From Robiginitomaculum sp. (GTDB lineage: Bacteria > Pseudomonadota > Alphaproteobacteria > Caulobacterales > Maricaulaceae), in contig JAJFFN010000002.1 in NCBI GenBank assembly GCA_021776635.1, positions 124,001 to 188,000 of the forward strand: DNA of 64,000 nt, written 5' to 3'. Under the pieces are notes generated by a model. The model saw only the letters and a program-made list of their open reading frames with translations. It did no database searches and was not told the origin of the DNA. Below are positions 24,609-32,497 of this stretch, piece by piece. Position 1 is the stretch's first letter. Each line of letters begins with the position of its first letter. The position numbers and the translations under genes are program-made.

Positions 24609-26540
24609 CTAAGAAATATCCCGCCCTTTATTTAGTGCCCACGAAATACCATCCCCCGAAACAACACCCATGACCTCACGTCCAAGATTTCGCTCAAGCG
24701 TATCGCGCCACGGTACGAGCGTGAAATCTTTGCTGCGCTCTATGATTGCGTATTTCCCGCTTGTTCTATCAATTGACCGAACATAAGTGCCCAATACCTT
24801 GCCCTTGCTTGGCATAGGCGAAAATGATTTGGATAATTTTCGCGAAATCTCTTCCCCGGCCTGTTTCAAATCATTCGCTTCTAACCTGTCCAAATGGCCT
24901 TGCTTCAATGGATCGTTCATGTTTTTGATAATAGATTTATCTAACAAATATTTTCGTCGTAAGTTTTTCGCCGCACCTAACTCTTCACCGAAGCCCTCAA
25001 CTTGATCATTATCCTTGTTATTGAACAACTCCTCATCAAGCCACGTTCGTCCCATTGTTTGAGCTAGTTTTTCTAATGGCAGTTTTGATAAAATCCGCAC
25101 ATCAACAGGTTTGCCATATGCTTTAGACTTTTCAAATGCTTTGGCGCGTTTCAAATAATCATGCGGGATTTTCCAAGAGCCGTCACTATTGCGCTCAGCG
25201 TGGCCAACTCTACGCATGGCTTCAAGTCTGCGCACATGGGTTTCAACAAATTCTGGCCTAGCGGATTTATCCTCATTCATATGCGCCGCCGGGCTATAAA
25301 TGCCACGTCTTTTATCGGCGACAGCATCTATGGTGTAATCAGACGGCTTGGGCGTTATATTGGCTGGCTTTGCCTCAATTGTCATGCCCGCCTCTATTTG
25401 CTCAATGTTAGCGGCGCTACCCACATCCACATAAAGAGCTTCGCCGCTAAGTGTATCGAGCACCATATATGCTCTGTCATTCACATCGTCAGTAATGCCT
25501 GCTTCAACAACCCAACCAATGATAGGCTTTGCGCGTTCATCATAGGCATCATAAATTTCGTCACTTAAGACTGCGCGCTGCAATTTAGCCGTTTTCATAG
25601 CACGGTGATAGGTTTTGAGAATATCACCACGTTCCCCCATGCGCCGCAGCGTGCGTTCAAATTTCTCGTCGAGCTTCCAAGTACGCCAACCCGTTTTCTC
25701 CACCAGACCCATTTTACCGAGCCGTTTAAGTCGGCCCATATTAAGCCGCCAAATGGCCTCGGAGCCATCTTGCGGCCCGGATGTCATATCCAATACATTG
25801 ACCTGGACATTAACCTGTGCCATTTTCACAAAGCTGCGATCAATTTGAGTAAAGCGCTCTTGCGGCACCATCATAGCTATTTTCTTGGCCGCGTCCATTT
25901 GCCTTATATGACCAAGCTCTTTTGTGACAAGGTCTTCAGCCAGGCTCCGCATACCGTAGGAAATATATTTGCGCGGGATGACCAAGTCTTTGCCGTCATC
26001 ACGAACACCGCGCAAAACAATATGGGTATGAGGAATGGCCGTGTCATAATGATCGGCAGCTACCCATGATAGGCGCGTTTCTAAATCGCGTTCCATATGG
26101 TTCATAAAATCACGGGTGAAAGCCGTCAGATCGCACATATCCTTACTATCTTCTGGCGAGACAATTATCCGAAATTGGTGACGGTCATTCTTGCCGTCTT
26201 CATGAAAGCTTTCCGCGTCCGTAAATATCCCGTCTTTGTCATACAGATAGCCCTTACTGTCTTCACGGCTCGCACTATCACGCTGGATATAATCAAGGTG
26301 TAGTCGCTGCGCCCCCTGCCCCTTTCCGTCCATGCGTACCAAATTCACTTTCACAATAACACGGCGCATAAATAATTGTTCAGGATTTGCCCTTCGCGAA
26401 CGGCCTCCGCCCCGTGAACTGGAACTGGCTATAGCTGCACGCCTTACGCGCCCTGCCAAACTTAAAAACTTACCCGTCCCATCAGGCGTGAATATACGCC
26501 CGAGTTTCACATTAAATGGATTATCCCCGCGCCCGCTCAT
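24609..26540 (-). CDS. Relaxase/mobilisation nuclease (RlxS type, DUF3363 C terminus)
   Basis: A 643-residue relaxase that would nick and lead plasmid or element DNA during transfer. The three-histidine metal motif is visible in HYDTAIPHTHIVLRG, and the region RLHLDYIQRDSASREDSKGYLYD contains the tyrosine-rich part typical of this family. The C-terminal half is the DUF3363 region (LSKLPLEKLAQTMGRTWLDEEL). I place the start at ATG 26540 (MSGRGDNPFNVKLGRIF), which aligns with the usual N terminus; the frame is open to 26609. The gene appears full length, so the element may still be mobilisable if a channel is supplied. Confidence 0.9.
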   Translation of the reverse strand: MSGRGDNPFNVKLGRIFTPDGTGKFLSLAGRVRRAAIASSSSRGGGRSRRANPEQLFMRRVIVKVNLVRMDGKGQGAQRLHLDYIQRDSASREDSKGYLYDKDGIFTDAESFHEDGKNDRHQFRIIVSPEDSKDMCDLTAFTRDFMNHMERDLETRLSWVAADHYDTAIPHTHIVLRGVRDDGKDLVIPRKYISYGMRSLAEDLVTKELGHIRQMDAAKKIAMMVPQERFTQIDRSFVKMAQVNVQVNVLDMTSGPQDGSEAIWRLNMGRLKRLGKMGLVEKTGWRTWKLDEKFERTLRRMGERGDILKTYHRAMKTAKLQRAVLSDEIYDAYDERAKPIIGWVVEAGITDDVNDRAYMVLDTLSGEALYVDVGSAANIEQIEAGMTIEAKPANITPKPSDYTIDAVADKRRGIYSPAAHMNEDKSARPEFVETHVRRLEAMRRVGHAERNSDGSWKIPHDYLKRAKAFEKSKAYGKPVDVRILSKLPLEKLAQTMGRTWLDEELFNNKDNDQVEGFGEELGAAKNLRRKYLLDKSIIKNMNDPLKQGHLDRLEANDLKQAGEEISRKLSKSFSPMPSKGKVLGTYVRSIDRTSGKYAIIERSKDFTLVPWRDTLERNLGREVMGVVSGDGISWALNKGRDIS

Positions 26541-26627
26541 ATGGCCGTATTTTGTATAATTAGGGTATTTGGGGGAAGTGGCCCGGCCAAAAACCACACT
26601 ACTACCCAATATAACGCAAATTCACTT

Positions 26628-26701
26628 GGGACACCGCTTTTTGCGGTGGCCCATAAAAAACGATGTGCAGACAATGGCTTAGGGCTGCCAGGCCCAGCCC
26701 T
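26628..26701. other. Two hairpins between relaxase and traF, possible oriT
   Basis: CACCGC-TTTTT-GCGGTG (26632-26648, extendable to 26628-26652 with one mismatch) and AGGGCTG/CAGCCCT (26681-26701) lie in the 190-bp gap between the relaxase start and the traF end. Transfer origins often lie next to the relaxase gene and contain such inverted repeats. The second hairpin is followed by TTTT on the plus strand, so a terminator is an alternative. Confidence 0.4.
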
Positions 26702-26730
26702 TTTATCTTGCCCTCTGCTCAAACCCTCCC

Positions 26731-27276
26731 TCATTCGCCCAATTCCCCAGATTTCAAGGGTTTCGCAGATTTTTCATTTCCAAGGTACGAGACCATTCCA
26801 AGGATATTCTGACGCTCTACTGCGCCAAAATAACGGCTATCATACCCTGCCTGTACATCAGGCGAAACAATGATGAACTCTCCCGGCTCAAGAGTGAAAC
26901 ACCCCGACTTTACCGGCATAACGCGCCCCAAACTGTCCTGTGCCTGTATGGGTATATCAGGCCTGTTTGGGACGCTCATCCGGGTTTTATGATAACAAAC
27001 TTCATCACCTGATACCGCCCAAATGGTCTTGATAAGCGGGTAATCATAGGGAAGATAACGGCGATCATCGGCAAGCACTCGCGCCCAATTGGGTGCGTAA
27101 GCGGCCACTTTCATATCGCGTTTTGGCTCAATGTTTTTATACAAACGGTAGCATCCTATCGGCGCACTATCAGTAGGATTATAAAGCAAAATAGGTTTTG
27201 GCGGGAAGACAATTTCCGTTGCTGTCGCAACGATTGCAAGCGTAGCAATACCGCCAATCAATACGTTTTTAAGCAT
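26731..27276 (-). CDS. traF: TraF-type S26 signal peptidase
   Basis: A 181-residue membrane-bound serine peptidase of the S26 family. It has one N-terminal membrane segment, then YNPTDSAPIGCYRLY with the catalytic Ser, and LPYDYPLIKTIWAVSGDEVCYH with the catalytic Lys. In intact elements TraF processes and cyclises the pilin TrbC. Here trbC is missing, so its natural substrate is gone. It overlaps the DUF2840 gene by 8 bp, the usual order for this element type. Confidence 0.9.
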   Translation of the reverse strand: MLKNVLIGGIATLAIVATATEIVFPPKPILLYNPTDSAPIGCYRLYKNIEPKRDMKVAAYAPNWARVLADDRRYLPYDYPLIKTIWAVSGDEVCYHKTRMSVPNRPDIPIQAQDSLGRVMPVKSGCFTLEPGEFIIVSPDVQAGYDSRYFGAVERQNILGMVSYLGNEKSAKPLKSGELGE

Positions 27277-27718
27277 GAGTATGCCTCATATAGCCATTAG
27301 TACACGGCAATGGCATATTACGAGTATTCGTGCCCCCGAGCTTACGCCAGTAAGCCGCTGGCACTATACTAAGATCACCGCCAATACGGTTTTCTAACCT
27401 ATCAAGCTGTTCTAAGCTGCGGCGCGTGGCTTTACTGCCCCGCGCTCTAAAGAGTAAATTTGCCCCTGGATAAACACCCGGTATTTCTGTAACCCGTCCT
27501 GGCATTGCGGCTTCGCATATATACAATGTCCATAATATTGTACCGTATTCATTACGTTGCCAACGTATAAACCCGAATGTTTGCAGCGGTTTAAACGCAT
27601 GAAGTTTAACACCCTTCCCTTGCTTAACCACAGTCTTCCCGATGCCAAACCGGAGACGGTGATTGCAATGACCGCGCACATAATGCTCGGTCACTAGGGT
27701 ATATTTATCCGTTTTCAT
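27269..27718 (-). CDS. DUF2840 family protein
   Basis: A 149-residue protein that follows the DUF2840 pattern: EHYVRGHCNHRLRFG, then FGFIRWQRNEYGTILWTLYICEA, PGRVTEIPGVYPGANLLFRARG, and a C-terminal helix. DUF2840 genes lie between traF and parA in alphaproteobacterial integrative elements. Here the next gene is an HTH protein; the usual parA and replication-initiator genes are absent. Function unknown. It overlaps the HTH gene by 14 bp. Confidence 0.8.
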   Translation of the reverse strand: MKTDKYTLVTEHYVRGHCNHRLRFGIGKTVVKQGKGVKLHAFKPLQTFGFIRWQRNEYGTILWTLYICEAAMPGRVTEIPGVYPGANLLFRARGSKATRRSLEQLDRLENRIGGDLSIVPAAYWRKLGGTNTRNMPLPCTNGYMRHTHA

Positions 27719-27935
27719 GAGCCATTTTCTTATACTGGAACGTGGTTGTCCCGCGTTCCATTCGGCCTGACCATCGTTTTAGCTCGTCAATATGGTAGAA
27801 AACTTTACGGCCATGTTTATGATATTTAGGGCCATTTCCTTTCCACCTCATATTGTTGAGCGTATGGGGAGCCAAGCCTAAAAAATCGGCAGCCTCCTCA
27901 ACGGATAAATAGGAGCGTTTATATGGTTTTCCCAT
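27705..27935 (-). CDS. Small helix-turn-helix (AlpA/excisionase-like) protein
   Basis: A 76-residue protein with an N-terminal winged helix of the MerR/excisionase type: YLSVEEAADFLGLAPHTLNNMRWKGNGPKYHKHGRKVFYHIDELKRW. Such proteins control excision or gene expression of mobile elements. Its start follows a 152-bp gap with no gene, so it may begin a transcription unit with DUF2840, traF and the relaxase. No integrase is found within the element, so a role in excision would need a partner from elsewhere. Confidence 0.8.
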   Translation of the reverse strand: MGKPYKRSYLSVEEAADFLGLAPHTLNNMRWKGNGPKYHKHGRKVFYHIDELKRWSGRMERGTTTFQYKKMAHENG

Positions 27936-28087
27936 CTCGCACCTCCATTCACTTTCAAGCGAAAGGCGCTAATTCGCCTATTCGCTTAACGAATCAAGGC
28001 ACAAATTTAAGGGCTTGTGGAGTGTTAAAATTAATTTTTTGGTTTAACACCCCGCTCAATACGAGTAATATAAGGCAAGTTACGTGC

Positions 28088-28741
28088 TTAGTTTTTATCA
28101 AGAATGGCCAAATAATCGCCCTCAATAAAGGCTTTACCGCGATTATAAGAATTGCGAGCGTCTTCTTTTTTAGCCTTAATAATTTCAACACTTTCTTCAA
28201 ATATTTTTGAATGATTTAGGGCAATGATTACGTTTTTCCATGTCCCGCCAGCCACTCGAATATCATAAGCTATGACAGATTTTTTATGTAAATAGACCTT
28301 ATTTGGGACATGTAAAGGTTCATTTTTGGAGATAAAACCATCGTAAATTCCGAACAATTCTGACGCTGTTTTAGCCCGTTTTTCCATGTCAGATATGCGG
28401 TTAAATTCTACCCCGATAAGGACGTTTTCATGGGTCAAATCTATGTCGTCACACTGCATTTGGAACCAGAAATTTTCGCCCATAAAGCGGATGTGATATG
28501 ATCCATCTGCTCCCTTAAAATGGGTGCGTGATGCGGGGAAATTTGATAGGTTAATATACTGGTTTTTATCATCAACATTTTGTGCGTCAACAATGTGAAA
28601 CCTCATCACTGTTTTGAACACATTTGGATGCCAAAATACATTGGCTTTATAAGCGTCATATGCGGGGTTTGCAGGCAATAATAACCCCCATTTTTCAAGC
28701 TCTGGATAGCTACGAGAAGCGGTTATCGCGCAGGATTTCAA
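28088..28741 (-). CDS. DUF2285-like protein, probably truncated at the N terminus
   Basis: A 217-residue open frame whose body matches the DUF2285 pattern: KWGLLLPANPAYDAYKANVFWHPNV, then a middle region YINLSNFPASRTHFKGADGSYHIRF and LIGVEFNRISDMEKRAKTASELFGIYDG. The family is a predicted DNA-binding regulator of integrative elements. The usual start region (a helix with an FLRRNPDY-like motif) is absent; the frame begins with a TTG inside the end of the ParB gene, and the first 11 residues (KSCAITASRS) look like out-of-frame ParB DNA. The C-terminal 70 residues are not typical DUF2285. Confidence 0.65.
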   Translation of the reverse strand: MKSCAITASRSYPELEKWGLLLPANPAYDAYKANVFWHPNVFKTVMRFHIVDAQNVDDKNQYINLSNFPASRTHFKGADGSYHIRFMGENFWFQMQCDDIDLTHENVLIGVEFNRISDMEKRAKTASELFGIYDGFISKNEPLHVPNKVYLHKKSVIAYDIRVAGGTWKNVIIALNHSKIFEESVEIIKAKKEDARNSYNRGKAFIEGDYLAILDKN

Positions 28742-30209
28742 AGAAAGCCTCGTCGGGTTGCCAAAGCGGTTTCATATCAATCTCGGTCACATGACCGATT
28801 GCGGCGACCAGTAAATCACTGCTCGATAGACTTTCTGCCATAACGCATGTCATGATCCGCAAAACATCATCATCGGTGAAATCTAATAATTTGATGAACA
28901 TGGCCGCACAGGAATAAGAATGCCCTGCTTCCGTAAGCTGTGCGCCCTCCCATAAAATATCAAGCAATTCCCGAACGCTTTTTTGCTCCGCCAAAAATGT
29001 GTTATGGCAAATACTAGTCTCCAAGCTATCGCGGGTTTTGTCTTTAATGGCGCCCATCTTATGGGTGTTCACTTGCCATAATCTTGAACCTGTGAGCATG
29101 TGCGCCGTTACCAAGCGCAGTGTGGTTTGCGGGTTTTCTATTAACGCCGCTCTTGCCGCCGCGTGGCGGTGCAAACCGACATAGCTGTAAAGCGGGCCTG
29201 ACATTTCAGGTTTTGAAGTCTTGGCCTTGCTTGGTTTATCAGTGCCTACGCCAATAATAGCGTCGATTTTCTTGGCATCTTTAGCGGTTAAATATCCCAT
29301 ATGGGCTTCCACTTGGCCGTTATGGGATATTTCTACAAATACTTTACCGCCCGCTTCCAATGGCCGTTTGCTATGCTCCCAAGCATAAAACGTCTCGCCC
29401 CTGTCCATAACAATAACTTCGCTCCATCCTTGGGTGCGCAGTTCTTTTACGGCTGTAGCAATGGCCTTGCTTTGATATTCCCAAAACGTATCAGGGTCAC
29501 GGAAATAACTATCATCATCAAATAAATCGGTGATGATGGTTCCGTCATAATCGGCCAATTCAAACAAAGCGGTCTTGGTGGATATGTTATTCCCGCCCGT
29601 CAGCCATGATTTTAACTCATTCCCATGCGGTTCGTATTGCTCCTCGTCGTTGAACAAAGCAAGCCAATCGGCTTGCTGTTCTGGCGTTGCCAAAGTCAAA
29701 GCACGGATTGTCGAGACACGGATTTTCTCATCGGCGTATAGGGTACGGATTTCTGGTGTGAGGTCTGATAAGGCTAGAATACGTTTGACCTTAATTTCGG
29801 TCACGCCAAAATACGCGGCAATATCCTCGACGCAACGGCCTGATTTTTTCAATCTGCCAAAGGCTTCGTATTGCTCCATCTCGGTAGCGGGAAGCCGTGC
29901 GATATTTTCAATAATCGACGCTTCAATCGCCGCCGAATTATCACCATCTTCTAAGATACCGCATGGGGCTTTGAGGGTCTTGCCTGTTTCTTTGGCAATG
30001 ATACGAAGTGCGCATAATCGTCTGCGCCCCGCAACCACGCCGTAACCCTTGCCCTCCTTGCGAACGAGCATACTTTGCTGAACGCCGCTTTCTCGAATAC
30101 TCGGCAATATGTCAGATACATCGGGGGCTTTGCCGCCGTGTCTCATATTATGGCGCGATATTTTTAAATCGTTAATTGGGATTTCTTTGAGTTTCATTTT
30201 AGTCTCCAT
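28710..30209 (-). CDS. parB: ParB/RepB-type partition protein, probably lacking its C-terminal end
   Basis: A 499-residue ParB-like protein. The ParB nuclease-like domain lies at the N terminus (LKEIPINDLKISRHNMRHGGKAPDVSDILPSIRESGVQQ, then GYGVVAGRRRLCALR), with an HTH region DIAAYFGVTEIKVKRILALSDLTPEI. Relatives in this element type are longer, and their last about 100 residues follow the WQPDEAFFDLLRD segment. Here the frame stops just after WQPDEAFFEILRDN, so the tail is missing. This fits a deletion joining parB to the DUF2285 gene. It overlaps the following 89-residue gene by 11 bp. Confidence 0.82.
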   Translation of the reverse strand: METKMKLKEIPINDLKISRHNMRHGGKAPDVSDILPSIRESGVQQSMLVRKEGKGYGVVAGRRRLCALRIIAKETGKTLKAPCGILEDGDNSAAIEASIIENIARLPATEMEQYEAFGRLKKSGRCVEDIAAYFGVTEIKVKRILALSDLTPEIRTLYADEKIRVSTIRALTLATPEQQADWLALFNDEEQYEPHGNELKSWLTGGNNISTKTALFELADYDGTIITDLFDDDSYFRDPDTFWEYQSKAIATAVKELRTQGWSEVIVMDRGETFYAWEHSKRPLEAGGKVFVEISHNGQVEAHMGYLTAKDAKKIDAIIGVGTDKPSKAKTSKPEMSGPLYSYVGLHRHAAARAALIENPQTTLRLVTAHMLTGSRLWQVNTHKMGAIKDKTRDSLETSICHNTFLAEQKSVRELLDILWEGAQLTEAGHSYSCAAMFIKLLDFTDDDVLRIMTCVMAESLSSSDLLVAAIGHVTEIDMKPLWQPDEAFFEILRDNRFS

Positions 30210-30468
30210 TTGAGTTGGCGATGAAGTCTAAAAGGTCGATTTGCGCAAGGCCGACTTCATCAAAAAGGCCTACTTCATCTAAAAGATAAAGGTCACAAGG
30301 TTTTTGCACCGCGAACGGATTACGTTTGGGGGTCATAGGGTGGGTAGTTCTAGCTGTAATTTTCCACAAGAGGCAGGCTACGCACTCGCCAAGGGTCACG
30401 GGGCGCACCCCGTCTATCAGGGTCTGCGCTCCAATTTCTGTTTCTTCAATTTGGGGTTTTGCGCTCAT
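30199..30468 (-). CDS. Unknown 89-residue protein between ParB and ArdC
   Basis: No family recognised. The sequence is neutral with a GECVACLLWKITARTTHP centre and an acidic LLDEVGLFDEVGLAQIDLLDF tail that holds the duplicated motif DEVGL. It overlaps ardC by 4 bp upstream and parB by 11 bp downstream, so it is almost certainly translated as part of this operon. The two cysteines near the middle (CVAC) could bind metal. Confidence 0.6.
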   Translation of the reverse strand: MSAKPQIEETEIGAQTLIDGVRPVTLGECVACLLWKITARTTHPMTPKRNPFAVQKPCDLYLLDEVGLFDEVGLAQIDLLDFIANSNGD

Positions 30469-31466
30469 GCGGCGCTCTCCATAACTTCGTCACTGTCAGG
30501 GTCTGGCGTATAGTTTGCGAGAATATAATCAGCCGCTTTGGACGCGAGAGACGCGGCGCGAAATATCGCCCGTTTGTCATTTCTAAGAACCCGAAGCCAT
30601 GAACCAAGATAATCAGTGTGGCGCACCGTTGGGACAATCGACAGCGCGGCGCAGACAAAGGCAGAGGTCATTTCTGCAACAAGTTCTTCCTTTGCATAGG
30701 GAATAGAACCCTTTGCGCCTTTCATATCCCGCTCAAGTCTTGATTTATGGCCTGTCCAATGTCCAAGTTCATGAAAACAAGTGCGGTAATAATTGATTTG
30801 CTCAAAGAATGCAGGTTGCGGCGGCACTTGGATAAGGTCTTTTGACGGAACGTAAAAAGCCCTGTCCCCACCAATCCGAAAATCTGCACCTGTTGCCTTT
30901 ATCAGTTTTTCAGCAATGGGGATAGTTTCACATTCGGGCAACGGCATTGCGCCTTCATAAAGTTCTGGCGGTAAGCCCTCGCATTGGTCGACATTGAAAA
31001 CCGTATAGCGTTTTAAAAATCCTATTTTCTGTGGGTCGGTTCCGTCTACTTGGGCGCGTTCCTGTTCCTTTTTCGGGATAAAGGTATCGGCATAACAAAC
31101 CGCCGTGCCGCTCTCGCCTTTTCTGACATTACCGCCAAGCACTAAGGCTTGCTTATAGGTAAGCCAGACTTGTGTTGTGCGCCGCGTTTCAATGGCCGCG
31201 CCCCAAAGAAGCAATATATTGATGCCCGAATAATTTCGTTTTGTATGCCCGTTGCTCGGTAGTCCCAAAGGCGTGGCAATATCAGGTCTACCCCAAGGCT
31301 GTGCCCAAGGTGCACGTCCTGCTTCTAGTTCACGAATTACGGTGTCCGTAACATCTTGATAAAGGTCAGTACGTTTCTTGCGCCTAATTTTTTTGGGTTT
31401 TGGCGCGGGTAAAAAACCCACGGGCGCAAGGTCAGTTTTGGGGTGTTGCAAAGCAGTTAAGGTCAT
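30465..31466 (-). CDS. ArdC-family antirestriction protein (zincin-like)
   Basis: A 333-residue protein with an N-terminal ssDNA-binding ArdC domain (DLYQDVTDTVIRELEAGRAPWAQPW, GLPSNGHTKRNYSGINILLLW) and a C-terminal zincin-like domain with FHELGHWTGH (H232, H236). ArdC proteins protect incoming DNA from restriction during conjugation. It heads a short minus-strand operon with the 89-residue gene and parB. All motifs are present, so it is likely functional. Confidence 0.9.
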   Translation of the reverse strand: MTLTALQHPKTDLAPVGFLPAPKPKKIRRKKRTDLYQDVTDTVIRELEAGRAPWAQPWGRPDIATPLGLPSNGHTKRNYSGINILLLWGAAIETRRTTQVWLTYKQALVLGGNVRKGESGTAVCYADTFIPKKEQERAQVDGTDPQKIGFLKRYTVFNVDQCEGLPPELYEGAMPLPECETIPIAEKLIKATGADFRIGGDRAFYVPSKDLIQVPPQPAFFEQINYYRTCFHELGHWTGHKSRLERDMKGAKGSIPYAKEELVAEMTSAFVCAALSIVPTVRHTDYLGSWLRVLRNDKRAIFRAASLASKAADYILANYTPDPDSDEVMESAA

Positions 31467-32323
31467 CGGTTTGTCTCCAATGCCTGCCCAAAAAAATGAA
31501 AGCTAAGCATCTGCCAATCAGACGCAAAACAATTCCCCCCGCAGGGGGGCGGGGGTGGGCGGCAAGGAGGCCATCAGGCGGCGGGCATTAGGGGATGGTG
31601 CAAGGGTTTTGGTAGAACGACTTTGATGAACTTAAACGGTTTTATTCCAAAGCCCTTGCAGCGTCACCGCCCGCTGCCAGACTGGCCGTCCGCCCACCCG
31701 CGTCCCCTGAGGAGGAATCTTAAAATGAAATGCCGACGCGCAGCGGCGCTTCGAGCAAGGCGGAGCCGCGCAGGCGTCAGCCGAACGAAGTGAGGGAAGG
31801 ATCAAAGCTCCCCTTAAAAAGGATTGGGGGTGGAGACAAGCGGAGCCCTTGCGAAGCGCAGGCTCCATTCACGCGAGCCCGATCGCGGCTCGCCGCGAGA
31901 CGCCCTCCATCATCATATAAAATGGCGCAGATTTAGGCGTGCACTAAGAGAGAGTTTTCTCACCTATTATTGATTGATATCATGCTACGGGTTTGCGATC
32001 TTGCTCCAAAGGATTAGCTTGAGTTTAAGCGTCCCGTTTGAGCTCATCCGTATACTATTTTTCCTTGTGCATACGATCAAAATTGAACTTGAAATACTAA
32101 TGCACGGCGCGGCGGAATATCTCAAGATAATATTAAATGAGAATTACAGAGGCTTTTTGCCCCATGAATTTTCCCATATTCTAGGGAATGTGCAGAACGA
32201 TAGTGTTTGTGATATAGTTTATGTGAAGCTCCAGTAAGTGAAGCAAAAACCAGTGCACGGCGCAAGCCAGATTTGTCCCTCAAAACTGCTTTTGAGACTA
32301 TATTATCAATTTGTTGCATGCCA
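31467..32323. other. Gene-poor, GC-rich end of the conjugative element
   Basis: No convincing gene. The first 460 bp are distinctly GC-rich compared with the surroundings and contain three strong hairpins: CCCCCC-GCA-GGGGGG (31535-31549), GGAGCC...GGCTCC with inner TGCG/CGCA (31842-31866), and GCGAGCC-CGATCGC-GGCTCGC (31873-31893). It could hold a replication or transfer origin, or the right end of the element. After 31930 the DNA becomes AT-rich. A 65-codon minus frame (32122-32319) follows the tiny membrane gene by 4 bp but has no recognisable features. Confidence 0.5.
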
Positions 32324-32497
32324 TTATTCGAGGCCTGCTATGATAAAAAAGGCTTGCCCGGCGAGAACAAGCGCGCCGCCTATCCAAATGGAAATGCCGG
32401 TAAACATAGCCCCAAAGCCAGATATTGTCAGCACCGCTCCTATTATTATAAGCTCACGCGGGCCGATACGGTCTGGCTTTTCTGAATGTAATTTCAT
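32324..32497 (-). CDS. Tiny two-helix membrane protein coupled to the metzincin gene
   Basis: A 57-residue frame starting KLHSEKPDRIGPREL, followed by two hydrophobic stretches (about IIIIGAVLTISGFGAMFTG and WIGGALVLAGQAFFIIAG). Its ATG overlaps the stop of the upstream large gene as ATGA, a sign of translational coupling. The GxxxG-rich helices suggest helix packing in the inner membrane. The small size and lack of homologues known to me leave function open. It could be a membrane partner of the secreted protein. Confidence 0.6.
   Translation of the reverse strand: MKLHSEKPDRIGPRELIIIGAVLTISGFGAMFTGISIWIGGALVLAGQAFFIIAGLE

Noticed and set aside
31632-31868. 78-codon minus-strand frame in the GC-rich region
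   Set aside because: GC-rich DNA gives open frames by chance; the sequence overlaps strong hairpins and has no family pattern.
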